DNA from: Bradyrhizobium jicamae
GTDB taxonomy: Bacteria > Pseudomonadota > Alphaproteobacteria > Rhizobiales > Xanthobacteraceae
DNA: 55,090 nt
Assembly (NCBI RefSeq): GCF_001440395.1
Contig: NZ_LLXZ01000101.1
Coordinates: forward strand, 1-55,090
Direction: 5' to 3'
Shown here: in pieces, positions 1-8,468 of the stretch
Layout: the number at the start of each line of letters is the position of its first letter
How positions within the stretch are numbered: position 1 is the first letter of the stretch
Translations under genes and position numbers: made by a program
Notes under the pieces: generated by a model
Databases searched by the model: none
The model's input: only the letters and a program-made list of their open reading frames with translations
Told to the model about the DNA's origin: nothing

Positions 1-348
1 GGGCGCGGCGTCGGGGTCCGCAGCGGCGGGGGCGGCAGCCTGCTTGCCCTTGGATTTGGCGCCACGCTTGGATTTCGGTTCTTCCGCCGGCGGAGGAGCA
101 GCGGCCGCCTGCGCGTTCGGGTCGTCCTGCTGACGGGCACCCCGGTAGAGATCCTTCGGCACGCCCTGCTCGAGGCCCGGCACGCCTTCGGGGAACACCG
201 CCTTGCGCTCGCCAGGCAGCTTCTTCTTGGTATCGAGGAAGTCGAGCAGATCGCTTGGGTCGAAATTGGCCGTACTGCCGCAGCCTGCCAGCGCGCCCGA
301 AAGCGCGATGAGGACGACCGTTGCGATCAAACGTTGCGGGCGGCGCAT
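1..348 (-). CDS. putative lipoprotein, 3' end outside window
   Basis: Open frame from an ATG at 348 that runs off the window edge, so only the first 116 residues are visible. The N terminus is basic and then hydrophobic, and ends in a lipobox (L-A-G-C, Cys about residue 23), so lipidation and outer-membrane sorting are likely. The visible end is low-complexity Ala/Pro/Lys. It lies 42 nt downstream of the TPR membrane-protein gene on the same strand, probably one transcript. In related Rhizobiales a BamB-type beta-propeller lipoprotein often follows that gene. Whether this is the start of BamB or a separate small lipoprotein cannot be told from the visible part. Confidence 0.6.
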   Translation of the reverse strand, partial: MRRPQRLIATVVLIALSGALAGCGSTANFDPSDLLDFLDTKKKLPGERKAVFPEGVPGLEQGVPKDLYRGARQQDDPNAQAAAAPPPAEEPKSKRGAKSKGKQAAAPAAADPDAAP

Positions 349-390
349 ATCAAGTCCCCAACTCGTTTTGCTGGTATCAGCTCTTGGGTA

Positions 391-1044
391 TCAGCTCTTG
401 GCGACCGGCGGCAGCAGCGCCTGCAGCGCTTCGGCACGCGAGCGCAGGCTCGGCGGCGTCTCGCCGTCGTTCGCGATCATGTCCAGCCATTGCCGCGTTG
501 CCGCGGTATCGTTGGCACGCCAGGCCGACAGCGCCAGCAATTCGCGCGCGGTATGGCGGAAGGTAGCGCCCGGCGCAGCAGCGGCTTCGAGGCGCTCTTT
601 CATGTTGGGATAGGTGGCGGTTTCCAGCAGCAGCTGGGCGGCGCGAATCCGCGCCAGATCCTGTTCTGCCACGCCGACGCTGCGGTCGGCTGCGATCTCG
701 TCGAACAACTTTGCTGCGGCCGGTCGATCGCGCTCGGCGACTTCCGCAGCCATCCGCAGCCGTGCCAGCACGCGATATCCGAACGGCGCCTTCGCAGCCA
801 GATCGGCAAAGGCTGCTTCAGCCTCCGCATGCTTGTTGGCTTCCGAAAGCTCGACCGCCTTGTCGAACGCAGCACCCGCCTCCGCCGCCTTCTTGGCCTC
901 CAGATACTGGTAGCCGCGCCAGCCGCCCACGGCAGCGATGATCAAAATCAAGCCGGCAATGATCAGAATCGAGTATTTGTCCCACAGCTTTTTGAGCTGT
1001 TCGCGACGGACCTCCTCGTCTACTTCATCAAATAATTCAGACAC
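391..1044 (-). CDS. TPR-like membrane-anchored protein (YfgM/Tol-Pal-system type)
   Basis: 217 residues from a GTG start. A short cytoplasmic N terminus rich in Glu/Arg precedes one transmembrane helix (about residues 25-45). A long Ala/Glu-rich helical region with tetratricopeptide-like periodicity follows. This architecture matches the YfgM / TPR_21-type family, inner-membrane proteins with a periplasmic TPR domain that associate with envelope chaperones or the BAM region. The family assignment rests on architecture and on the lipoprotein gene downstream. The exact partner is not shown by the sequence. Confidence 0.7.
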   Translation of the reverse strand: MSELFDEVDEEVRREQLKKLWDKYSILIIAGLILIIAAVGGWRGYQYLEAKKAAEAGAAFDKAVELSEANKHAEAEAAFADLAAKAPFGYRVLARLRMAAEVAERDRPAAAKLFDEIAADRSVGVAEQDLARIRAAQLLLETATYPNMKERLEAAAAPGATFRHTARELLALSAWRANDTAATRQWLDMIANDGETPPSLRSRAEALQALLPPVAKS

Positions 1045-1287
1045 TTAAAGATATCCCATCCCCGAGGAACCGCGACTTGGGCGGCCGTATCGCGCGCCCG
1101 ATCCCCGCATGGCCGGGGCGTAGCCTATCGATATGGCGGTGGCAAGGCAAAGCGAGGCGGATCAAAGCGTTAACAGCGCCTCCCAGGCACCTCCGAAACC
1201 GGCCGCCAATGTTGACTTCGCAGTTCAAAGCTTGGCGTAATCCCGGCCGCTGCAACGCTCGACTCTATCCGATTTTTCAGGTGTTTC

Positions 1288-2175
1288 ATGCCTCGCCATG
1301 CGCTGGTTTCGATGACGCTTGCCTCGATGACGCTTGCCTTGATGACGCTTGCCTTGGGCCTGGTATCCCTGGCCGGAGCGTCACTGGCCGATGACGTCAA
1401 GCCCAAGGCGCCCGAGACGGCGTTCTCGGGCAAGTTGCGTCCCGACATTTTGGGCATGTCGACCGAATCGAACGCCGAATCGGCGCGTGTCGTCTTTGAT
1501 TCCCTGTTCAAGGGCCGGACCGACACCAAGACCGATATCCAGCAGCAGAAATTCGGCAATGGCGGCACCGGCTACGTCGCCGCCTTGAATTTCAGCCTTC
1601 CCGCCGGTCCGAAGCAGAACGGCGAAATGCTCTCGGCCAGCTTCTCCTCGCCCGCGAGCGCCAATCGCGCCTATTTCCTCGCGCGCAATCTGACCTTCGC
1701 GCAGGACCAGCAGCCGACGAAGGCGAACATGATCAAGGAGATCATGGGCAAGTACGGCGTTCCCACCATCGTCGGCGATCAGCACCTGTACTATATCTAC
1801 CGCAAGGGCTCGATCATGTCGGTCGGCGGCAAGTACAAGGAGGCGACCGCGCTGGAAGCGATCGACAAGCCGCTCGACCCGAGGGCCGCCGTCAAGCTCA
1901 ACGGCGACACCGTGCGCGGCAGTTGCGTGGCGGTGGTCAAGCGCGCGCAGACCAAAGCCAAGGATCCGAGCGCCATGCTGGCCGAGGCCAAGGGCGCGAA
2001 CTGCGACGGCGTGTTGAGCGTGCAACTCGTTCCGGGCACGCCGGCCGACCGTGTCGGCATCGCGCAATTCACCCTGCTGGACGTCAAGCAGCTCATCAGC
2101 GCGGCCGCGATCGACAGCGCCGCTGTTGCGACCGATCAGCCATCAATGCCGACCGGCAGTACGCCCAAGTTGTAG
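1288..2175 (+). CDS. secreted hypothetical protein with repeat-expanded signal peptide
   Basis: 295 residues. The N terminus is a hydrophobic export signal ending near an Ala-x-Ala-like site before the ADDVKPKAPE segment. The mature protein has no motif I recognise; it is soluble-looking, with two Cys near residues 212 and 234. The signal core is built from a 15-bp tandem repeat giving a repeated M-T-L-A-(S/L) unit, which supplies several possible Met starts. I kept the first ATG because it keeps the basic n-region (MPRH). It is monocistronic, flanked by a divergent TPR gene and a downstream DUF1330 gene. Function unknown. Confidence 0.6.
   Translation: MPRHALVSMTLASMTLALMTLALGLVSLAGASLADDVKPKAPETAFSGKLRPDILGMSTESNAESARVVFDSLFKGRTDTKTDIQQQKFGNGGTGYVAALNFSLPAGPKQNGEMLSASFSSPASANRAYFLARNLTFAQDQQPTKANMIKEIMGKYGVPTIVGDQHLYYIYRKGSIMSVGGKYKEATALEAIDKPLDPRAAVKLNGDTVRGSCVAVVKRAQTKAKDPSAMLAEAKGANCDGVLSVQLVPGTPADRVGIAQFTLLDVKQLISAAAIDSAAVATDQPSMPTGSTPKL
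1312..1356 (+). repeat. 15-bp tandem repeat, three copies
   Basis: Three consecutive 15-bp units (ATGACGCTTGCCTYG) lie inside the signal peptide of the secreted protein starting at 1288. Because 15 is a multiple of three, copy changes keep the frame and lengthen or shorten the hydrophobic core by five residues each. Confidence 0.9.
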
Positions 2176-2230
2176 GGCAATGAGGTTCTGATCGAATCAG
2201 AACCTGAGCCATGGGTTCGCGAGGCAACGA

Positions 2231-2521
2231 ATGAAGGCGTATTTGGTGCTGGACTTGTCGGTGAACGACTTTGGTGGTTTCAGAAAATACATCGCCGAAA
2301 TCCCGGCATTCATCGCAAAACATTCCGAAAAATACATCGTTCAAGGGGTTCAGCCGACGACAATCGAGGGTGACTGGAAGCCCGAGCGCATGGTCATCAT
2401 CGAATTTCCAGAACGCACAAAGGCAGAAGAATTTCTCGGTGACCCTGAAATTCAAGACCTGTTCGAGGTGCGCCACAATACGACGACGAGCAAACTGGTG
2501 CTCGTTGATGGGTGCACGTGA
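2231..2521 (+). CDS. DUF1330 family protein
   Basis: 96 residues with the typical DUF1330 beginning (MKAYLVLDLSVND...F..Y), the central E-R-M-V-I-I-E-F-P strand, and the F.....I..L......T.SKLVLVDG end. Members are small ferredoxin-fold proteins of the dimeric alpha/beta-barrel superfamily with no proven reaction. Length is normal for the family. It is a single gene and no operon partner is evident. Confidence 0.85.
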   Translation: MKAYLVLDLSVNDFGGFRKYIAEIPAFIAKHSEKYIVQGVQPTTIEGDWKPERMVIIEFPERTKAEEFLGDPEIQDLFEVRHNTTTSKLVLVDGCT

Positions 2522-2733
2522 CCGCCCAGCTCCCGCCCGGCTAGGCCTGCGCCGCCACGAAAGCGTCGCGGAGCTGGCGAGGCGAGCGAAGGCTCTATTG
2601 CCAAAGGCAGCGCGCAAGCTCTAGTTCTGCCGACGCGCGGTAATTAGGGATGACCGGCGCTTTAATCGTCGCCGCGCAATAGGAACCTTTCCCCTGCCCT
2701 GTAATTGAATTCAGGCTACATGGAGATCGGGCA

Positions 2734-3036
2734 ATGCGCGGATTTCCGCCGATTGTGCCGTATGGCGCCGATCAGACGATCTATCTGGTCGTGGAAAGTC
2801 CAGGGCAGCATGGCGTCACTCGGCAAACCGAGCGCGCCGACATCGAGACAGTTATTGCCGATCTCCTGTCGGGACAATTCAATGACCCGATCGAGGTCGT
2901 CGCCTTCAACACGCTGGAGCACTGGACCGACGATCTTTCCAGGGACGTAGCGAGAGAAATCCGCTGTCGTTGCGACATCGATGGGCGTGAGGTGCCGGTC
3001 TACCTCGAGGAATTCGTCGGCAGGACGTCGACTTGA
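2734..3036 (+). CDS. small conserved hypothetical protein
   Basis: 100 residues, acidic, beginning MRGFPPIVPYGADQTIYLVV. The middle reads as a regular alpha/beta protein (ERADIETVIADLLSGQFNDP...VVAFNTLEHW). I recall close Bradyrhizobium proteins of this kind, but none with an assigned function. It lies convergent to the acyl-CoA ligase and the two 3' ends overlap by about 37 nt. A GATCGGGC stretch just before the ATG gives a weak ribosome site. Confidence 0.6.
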   Translation: MRGFPPIVPYGADQTIYLVVESPGQHGVTRQTERADIETVIADLLSGQFNDPIEVVAFNTLEHWTDDLSRDVAREIRCRCDIDGREVPVYLEEFVGRTST

Positions 3037-4643
3037 TCGGCGGCGCCACAGGCCGCCGTGAGGGTCTCGCGGAGCTGCCGTTTCATCACCTTGCCATTGG
3101 CGTTGCGCGGCAACGGGTCCGTGCGCAAGTCCATGGTTTCTGGCACCTTGTAGTCGGACAGCCGCTCGGCGCACCACGTACGCAAAACCTCTGCCCCGAC
3201 CGCATTGCTGATAACCACGACGGCGTGCACGCGCTCGCCCAGCACCGGGCACGGCTTGGCGATGATCGCGCTCTCGACCACATCGGGGTGGCCGGCCAGC
3301 ACCGATTCGACCTCCGCGGAATAGATCTTCAAGCCTCCGCGGTTGATCATGTCCTTCTGCCGATCGAACACGCGAACGAAGTTTTCTTCGTCGATCGAGC
3401 CTAGATCGCCGGAATGCCAGAAGCCGGCGGTAAAACTCTCCGCCGTCGCCTTCGGATTATTCCAGTAACCTTTGATGACCGACCCGCCGTGTATCCAGAT
3501 TTCGCCGATCGCGCCGCGCGGCAGTTCGCGGCCCTCGGCGTCGACGGCGATGATGGTGGCGCCCGGGCACGGCAGCCCGACGCTGTCGATGTGGCTCACG
3601 ACGAATGCGCCGGGCATCATGGTCGAGGGCGAGGTCGTCTCGGTCGCGCCATAGCAATTGGCGAGTTGCAGGCCGGGGATTTTCGCCGCGAGTTTTTCAA
3701 TCGTGGCAATCGGCATCGGCGCGCCGCCAAAGCCGCCGATCCGCCAGCTCGACAGGTCGTAGCTGTCGAAATCCGGCTGCAGCAGGCAGAGATTGTACAT
3801 CGCCGGCACCATCACGGTGTAGGTGACGCGCTCGCGCGCTGCCATCTTCAGATATTCCGCCGCCTTGAATTCCGGCATGATGATCAGCGCGCCGGCTGAG
3901 CGCACCATGGTCATGATGTTGGCGACCACACCGGTGACGTGGCCGAGCGGTACGGCGGCGATCGAGCGGTCCGCCGCGGTCAGTTTCAGGGACGACACGA
4001 ACACCATCGACGAATGAATGATGGTGCAATGGGCCAGCATCGCGCCCTTCGGCCGCCCCGTGGTGCCTGAGGTGTAGAGGATCATCGCGGTGTCCTCTTC
4101 ATCGACCTCGACCGGCCCTGTCAGCGGCGCGTGGTCGGCCAGTTCGGAAAAGTGCGAGAGCCGCGGGTCGTCGTCGACGGCGATGCGGTGCACGACGTCC
4201 GGAATATCGCTCGTATCAGGCACGCGGTCGGCCAGCGCGGCCTCGTGGATCAGGAGCTTTGCACCGCAATCGGTGAGAACATAGGCGATTTCGGGTTTTT
4301 GCTGGCGGGTCGAAAGCAGCACCGTCACCAGCCCGGCATGGGCGGCACCCAGCATCGTCAGCACGAATTCCGTTCTGTTGCCGAGCAGCACCGCAACACG
4401 GTCGCCGCGCTGCAGGCCGAGTTTCTGGAATCCTGCTGCGATTTGCGCCGATCGCTGCGCGACTTCGCGCCATGTCATTCGCGTAGCGCCGCAGACCAGC
4501 GCCTCGCCATCGCCGTTTCGCGCCACGGCTTCGGCGACCATGGCCGGAATACTCCTGGGCCGCTCACAAAATACCGGGACGATACGATCACCGAAGCGCG
4601 GTTCGAGCCGCATCGCCGGAATGGAGTGCTGCGACCAGTCCAT
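3000..4643 (-). CDS. AMP-binding acyl-CoA ligase (fatty-acid/short-chain acyl-CoA synthetase family)
   Basis: 547 residues, full length for class I adenylate-forming enzymes. The Ser/Thr/Gly-rich phosphate loop TSGTTGRPKG is at residues 191-200. The aromatic GGFGGAPMP and YGATE motifs (A4/A5) follow, then GEIWIHGGSVIKGYW and the hinge Asp in HSGDLG..DEENFVRVFDRQKD. The C-terminal catalytic Lys is in PRNANGKVMKRQL. It should activate a carboxylic acid as acyl-AMP and pass it to CoA. The substrate cannot be read from sequence. It starts 14 nt after panB on the same strand, so the two are probably co-transcribed. Confidence 0.9.
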   Translation of the reverse strand: MDWSQHSIPAMRLEPRFGDRIVPVFCERPRSIPAMVAEAVARNGDGEALVCGATRMTWREVAQRSAQIAAGFQKLGLQRGDRVAVLLGNRTEFVLTMLGAAHAGLVTVLLSTRQQKPEIAYVLTDCGAKLLIHEAALADRVPDTSDIPDVVHRIAVDDDPRLSHFSELADHAPLTGPVEVDEEDTAMILYTSGTTGRPKGAMLAHCTIIHSSMVFVSSLKLTAADRSIAAVPLGHVTGVVANIMTMVRSAGALIIMPEFKAAEYLKMAARERVTYTVMVPAMYNLCLLQPDFDSYDLSSWRIGGFGGAPMPIATIEKLAAKIPGLQLANCYGATETTSPSTMMPGAFVVSHIDSVGLPCPGATIIAVDAEGRELPRGAIGEIWIHGGSVIKGYWNNPKATAESFTAGFWHSGDLGSIDEENFVRVFDRQKDMINRGGLKIYSAEVESVLAGHPDVVESAIIAKPCPVLGERVHAVVVISNAVGAEVLRTWCAERLSDYKVPETMDLRTDPLPRNANGKVMKRQLRETLTAACGAADQVDVLPTNSSR

Positions 4644-4657
4644 GACGCGCGCCCCCG

Positions 4658-5479
4658 TCAGCTCTTCTTCATATCGTAGACGTGTTCAGGTCCGGGGAAT
4701 GCGCGCGAGCGCACGTCGTCGGCATATCCCTTGACCGCTGCTTCGATCGCGGGACCGAGTTCACCATAGCGGCGAACGAATTTCGGCGTCCGCGGCGACA
4801 GGCCGAGCATATCCTCCAGCACCAGCACCTGCCCGTCGCAGGCCGCGCTGGCGCCGATGCCGATGGTCGGAATGGCGATGGTCTCCGTGATCTTTCGCGC
4901 CAGCGGCTCGGCGACCGCTTCGACCACGACCGAGAACGCCCCGGCATCGGAAATGGCCTTGGCGTCGTTCAGGATCGGATCCCAGCTGCCCGCATCGCGG
5001 CCCTGGGCGCGGAACGAGCCGAGCGTATTGATCGATTGCGGCGTCAAGCCGATGTGGCCCATGACCGGCACGCCACGCTCTGAGAGGAAGGCCACCGTCT
5101 CCGCCATCCGCACGCCGCCTTCGAGTTTGACCGCGCCGCAATGGGTCTCCTTCAATATCCGCACCGCGGAATGAAACGCCTGCTCTTTCGAGGCCTCATA
5201 AGAACCGAACGGCATATCCACCACGACCAAAGCGTGCTTCGACCCTCGCATCACCGCACGCCCCTGCAGGATCATCATGTCGAGGGTCACCGGCACGGTG
5301 GTCTCTAAACCGTGCATGACGTTGCCGAGGGAGTCACCGACCAGGATGACGTCGCAATGGCGATCCACCAGCGCGGCGGTGTGCGCGTGATAGGACGTCA
5401 GCATCACGATCGGCTCACCGTTCTTGCGCGCGCGGATATCCGGCGCCGTTTTGCGCTTGATGGCAGATTGAACGGACAT
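4658..5479 (-). CDS. panB: 3-methyl-2-oxobutanoate hydroxymethyltransferase (ketopantoate hydroxymethyltransferase)
   Basis: PanB makes ketopantoate from alpha-ketoisovalerate and methylene-tetrahydrofolate, the first committed step of pantothenate and CoA synthesis. The family marks are present: [13 protein letters not shown], the metal-site [20 protein letters not shown], the KLEGG strand, GHIGLTPQS and GIGAS...DGQVLV. Length (273 residues) is normal. I chose the ATG at 5479 because GGAG sits 7 nt upstream; an in-frame TTG at 5491 would lengthen it by four residues. It follows the NnrU-like gene with almost no gap and precedes the acyl-CoA ligase. panC is not adjacent. Confidence 0.95.
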   Translation of the reverse strand: MSVQSAIKRKTAPDIRARKNGEPIVMLTSYHAHTAALVDRHCDVILVGDSLGNVMHGLETTVPVTLDMMILQGRAVMRGSKHALVVVDMPFGSYEASKEQAFHSAVRILKETHCGAVKLEGGVRMAETVAFLSERGVPVMGHIGLTPQSINTLGSFRAQGRDAGSWDPILNDAKAISDAGAFSVVVEAVAEPLARKITETIAIPTIGIGASAACDGQVLVLEDMLGLSPRTPKFVRRYGELGPAIEAAVKGYADDVRSRAFPGPEHVYDMKKS

Positions 5480-5480
5480 G

Positions 5481-6065
5481 TCAGGCTCCAACCACGGGGA
5501 CGCCGATCACGACCGGGTGGAACGCGAATGCGAGCGCCAGATAGGCGACGACACCGACCGCGATCGCGATCAGGTCGTTGCCGGGACCTCCGACGGGAAT
5601 CGGCGGCGCGCCGGCGTCGGAACGGGATTTCAGTGAAATGCGGTCATAGACCGCCCAGGCGAGGAACGAGCCGAACAGGATGATCGAGCCGAGATCGCCA
5701 TTGGCGAGCAGATGCGCCGCCGCCCACAGCTTGATGCCGGTCAGCATCGGATGTTTCAGGGTCGTATAGATCCGGCCGCGGATGTAGGACGCCACCACCA
5801 GGATAATCGCAGGCAGCATCAGCGCCACCGTGACGTGCTTGAGCGCCACCGGCGGGTACCAGACATCGATCCAGCCCGTCGCACGATACTTGGCAAAGCC
5901 CCAGATGATCAGCGCAAGGCCGACGAAGGAGGCCAGCGTGTAGCCGATCTTGTAGCCGCCCTCGCCCGTCGCGGCGATGACCTGCGCGCGCAGCTTGCGC
6001 TGGATGGTAAGGGTATGGACGCCGAAGAACAGGATCAGGCCCAGGATCATCACCAGCAGTCCCAT
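5481..6065 (-). CDS. NnrU family integral membrane protein
   Basis: 194 residues with about five transmembrane helices. The family pattern includes [19 protein letters not shown] at the N terminus and the [29 protein letters not shown] block. NnrU proteins were named for linkage to nitrite/nitric-oxide reduction genes and relate to isoprenylcysteine methyltransferase-like membrane folds. No denitrification genes are nearby here, so the role is open. It is the first gene of the run leading into panB; the next start is directly after its stop. Confidence 0.85.
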   Translation of the reverse strand: MGLLVMILGLILFFGVHTLTIQRKLRAQVIAATGEGGYKIGYTLASFVGLALIIWGFAKYRATGWIDVWYPPVALKHVTVALMLPAIILVVASYIRGRIYTTLKHPMLTGIKLWAAAHLLANGDLGSIILFGSFLAWAVYDRISLKSRSDAGAPPIPVGGPGNDLIAIAVGVVAYLALAFAFHPVVIGVPVVGA

Positions 6066-6154
6066 GATGTCCCTCCCGTCGCGCGGCTGGTTTTCCGGAT
6101 TATCCCGCGTATCATTTTAGTGGCGTGGTGCGCAATGCGCCACGCACCCACCAC

Positions 6155-6757
6155 CTACGGCTTCTCCGCCTGCTTGCCCAGATCGCGGTTGTCGACGTAG
6201 CGGATCGCGATCGGCCGCCCCGCAAGCGCGCCGCCAAGCCCGCTGGTGAGCTTCAGCGGCGTGCAGGCCGCAAGCGAGGCGTTGATCGCTTTCAGATAGG
6301 TGGAACGGGTATCCGCCGACACGCCTGAGGTGGCATAGGTCACGCGCGGCGCCGCGATGATCTCGCCCGAGCGCTTGAAGCTGAAACGAACCGACATCTG
6401 CATGCCCGCGCGCGCGATGTCGGACGGCGGCGGCGACCAGCAGGAGCGCAACGCCGCAAACAGGTCGCCGATCGTATCCAGATCATGGTCCGGCTTGCGG
6501 TATTGCGCGGCCTGATCCTGGGGCGGGACGGATTCGATCGTGAGTTGCAGGTTCTGGCCGTACGGGTAATCGATCTCGGGAATGCATGGGCCATCGTTGA
6601 ACACGCTGCAGAACGAGGGCGTGCAGGGCTGGCCGTCGAGCACGCTGCAGGGCGCATGCGAAAACGGCGTGGCGTCGATCTGGCGACGGTGCTGGGCGTC
6701 GGCGGTGCCGATCCCGACGAACAGGCCGATCAGGCAGACGATGGCAGGTCGAAACAT
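6155..6757 (-). CDS. secreted hypothetical protein with TonB/TolA C-terminal-like region
   Basis: 200 residues with a clear signal peptide (hydrophobic MFRPAIVCLIGLFVGIG, cleavage after A-D-A). A Cys-rich segment follows (APCSVLDGQPC...FCSVFNDGPC, four Cys in two similar units). The C-terminal half (RAGMQMSVRFSFKRSGEI...PRVTY, then ALAACTPLKL) resembles the energy-transducer C-terminal fold. It is likely periplasmic. The PCSVLDGQPC/FCSVFNDGPC repeat may form disulfides. It is a single gene between the NnrU and TetR genes. Function unknown. Confidence 0.65.
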   Translation of the reverse strand: MFRPAIVCLIGLFVGIGTADAQHRRQIDATPFSHAPCSVLDGQPCTPSFCSVFNDGPCIPEIDYPYGQNLQLTIESVPPQDQAAQYRKPDHDLDTIGDLFAALRSCWSPPPSDIARAGMQMSVRFSFKRSGEIIAAPRVTYATSGVSADTRSTYLKAINASLAACTPLKLTSGLGGALAGRPIAIRYVDNRDLGKQAEKP

Positions 6758-6824
6758 GCGCGGTGTCCTGGGGCGACCCGACTAAACTGATGCGCATCCA
6801 GGCCGCTATCAAGACAGATCGCGT

Positions 6825-7382
6825 TCACATCCCCGCGTTCATGGCGGACAGTTCCGCAATCAGGGCCCTCTCGCTGGGCTGGTCGAGGACGCCGGCCGCA
6901 TAGAGCGAGATGCCGCCATACAGCGTGATATAGACCTTCATCACGGCACGGCGACGCTCGGCCGGGCTCTCGATATCCTGGCAGAAGATCCGCATGGCCT
7001 GGGCGATGACCTTGTGAACCGCAGCCTGCAGCGGCGGATTGTGCTTCATGGTGGCGTGCGGGCGGCTGGTCATCAGGGTGTAGAGCGCGCGATTGGCCAG
7101 CGCGAAGCGGACGTATTTGGCGGTGTAATCCCCAGGCGTCCCTGCCTTGACGAGGATGGCGGCTAGCCGCGTATAGGCCCCGGCCGCGACGGCATCCAAC
7201 AGCGCCTCGCGGTCGGCAAAATGATTATACAGCGAGCGATGCGCGACGCCGACAGCGTCCGCGACCTCACGCAGGCTCAACTGCTCATGGCCGGACGCGG
7301 CCACCAGACGGGTGGCGGCCTTGAGCGCGGCGGATTTCAGATTGCCATGGCGATAGGTCGCCCGTCGCGGCGTTGCGGTCAT
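6825..7382 (-). CDS. TetR/AcrR family transcriptional regulator
   Basis: 185 residues. The N-terminal helix-turn-helix runs over about residues 10-60 (YRHGNLKSAALKAATRLVA...LSLREVADAVGVAHRSLYNHFADREAL), with a variable C-terminal ligand domain. I use the ATG at 7382 because TetR proteins begin just before this helix. An upstream in-frame extension would be basic and unlike the family. It lies 58 nt downstream of the enoyl-CoA hydratase gene on the same strand. The likely operators are the two palindromes in front of that hydratase, which would make this an autoregulated two-gene unit; that link is inferred. Confidence 0.85.
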   Translation of the reverse strand: MTATPRRATYRHGNLKSAALKAATRLVAASGHEQLSLREVADAVGVAHRSLYNHFADREALLDAVAAGAYTRLAAILVKAGTPGDYTAKYVRFALANRALYTLMTSRPHATMKHNPPLQAAVHKVIAQAMRIFCQDIESPAERRRAVMKVYITLYGGISLYAAGVLDQPSERALIAELSAMNAGM

Positions 7383-7440
7383 GATCCCTTCATACAAAGC
7401 CACGGGATGCAACGCCACTGCCCGGCGCCGACGTTTCCTG

Positions 7441-8166
7441 TCAGGCGGATGCCCGCCGGGCCACGCGATCCTCGGCATATTGCGGGGTAATGTCCTCGTC
7501 GATCACACTGCGGATCAACTTGATGACGGCGCCCCGCGCCCGCGCCTTGGTGGCAGCGTGGGCGGCCATATTGAGAGCGGCGAGCTTTTGCGCAGTCTCC
7601 TCGGCGCTACGCTCCAGCGCATCCGCCGGAACGACGCGGTCAAAGAAGCCGGCGGTGACCGCCTCGGCGGGGCCGAACATTTCCGCTGTTATCACCACCC
7701 TGCTGAAATAGGCCGGCGTCAGCCGCTGCCGGGCAATCTCGATGGCGAAACGCGGCACGGTGAGCCCGATCGCGACCTCGTTCATGCCGATCCGGTAGTC
7801 GCCCTCGGCGGCAATACGATGGTCGCTGGACATGATGAGAAAGGCCCCCATCGGATAGGCATTGCCCTGGCAGGCCGCCACCACCGGCGTCGGGAACGAA
7901 AGGATGCGCAGCGCCAGCTCAGCGCCGGCCTTCAGCATCAGATACTGGTCCTCGGCGCTGCCCTTGGCAAAGACGCCGAGATCGAAGCCGCCGGAAAAAT
8001 GCCTGCCGCGGGCCTTCAGGAGCACGACGGCCTTGTCTTCTTCCGCCCGGTCGAACGCCGCATGCAGGGCGTTTAGCATGGCAAGCGACATCACATTGGC
8101 CTTGCCGTCGTCGATCACGATGGTGCCGACCGGGCCGGAACGGGAATAGGTCGCGAGGTCGGTCAT
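7441..8166 (-). CDS. enoyl-CoA hydratase/isomerase family protein
   Basis: 241 residues of crotonase fold. The oxyanion-hole regions GRHFSGGFDLG and ACQGNAYPMGAFLIMSSDHRIAAEGDYRIGMNEVAIG are present. Crotonases act on CoA thioesters by hydration, isomerisation or cleavage, and the substrate here is unknown. The ATG at 8166 was chosen over an upstream TTG because GGGAG is about 8 nt upstream and the frame starts MTDLATYSR as in relatives. The TetR gene follows 58 nt downstream, and two matching palindromes precede the start. Confidence 0.85.
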   Translation of the reverse strand: MTDLATYSRSGPVGTIVIDDGKANVMSLAMLNALHAAFDRAEEDKAVVLLKARGRHFSGGFDLGVFAKGSAEDQYLMLKAGAELALRILSFPTPVVAACQGNAYPMGAFLIMSSDHRIAAEGDYRIGMNEVAIGLTVPRFAIEIARQRLTPAYFSRVVITAEMFGPAEAVTAGFFDRVVPADALERSAEETAQKLAALNMAAHAATKARARGAVIKLIRSVIDEDITPQYAEDRVARRASA

Positions 8167-8189
8167 AGGCGGTCTCCCTGTTTTCAAAA

Positions 8190-8274
8190 GCATCCAGTGG
8201 ATACTTTAGAAGGCGGTCCGGCAGCGCAAGGGATTTCACTGGGTTCGTGATGCATGCAGGCATCCACTGGATGC
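8190..8274. promoter_or_regulatory. pair of 15-bp palindromes, probable TetR operators
   Basis: GCATCCAGTGGATAC (8190-8204) and GCATCCACTGGATGC (8260-8274) are two near-identical odd-length palindromes with centres 70 bp apart. The first is 23 nt upstream of the hydratase start, where a bound repressor would block transcription. The TetR regulator encoded two genes on is the obvious candidate binder (inference). Confidence 0.6.
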
Positions 8275-8302
8275 ATGGGCAAGCGGCAAGTCGCAGCCTC
8301 AG

Positions 8303-8441
8303 CTGTCGTCGCCCGCCTTGTGCGCAATTGCGCACTGGGGCGGGCGATCCAGTATTCCAGAGGCGGTAGCGATATAAGGGGAAGCCGCGGCGTACTGGGT
8401 CCCCCGCTTTCGCGGAGGACGACAGCCGGGGCTGGGGCAAC
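8303..8441 (+). repeat. dispersed intergenic repeat, copy 1 (inverted relative to 44603-44705)
   Basis: The stretch contains a perfect 16-bp palindrome GTGCGCAATTGCGCAC (8320-8335). It also holds blocks AGTATTCCAGAG (8351-8362) and GCCGCGGCGTACTGG (8385-8399) that recur in reverse orientation at 44603-44705. No open frame fits. It is a high-copy rhizobial-type intergenic repeat by appearance and holds nothing else I can identify. Confidence 0.7.
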
Positions 8442-8468
8442 AGCGGGGATGGCGCGACAGCGGCCGCC

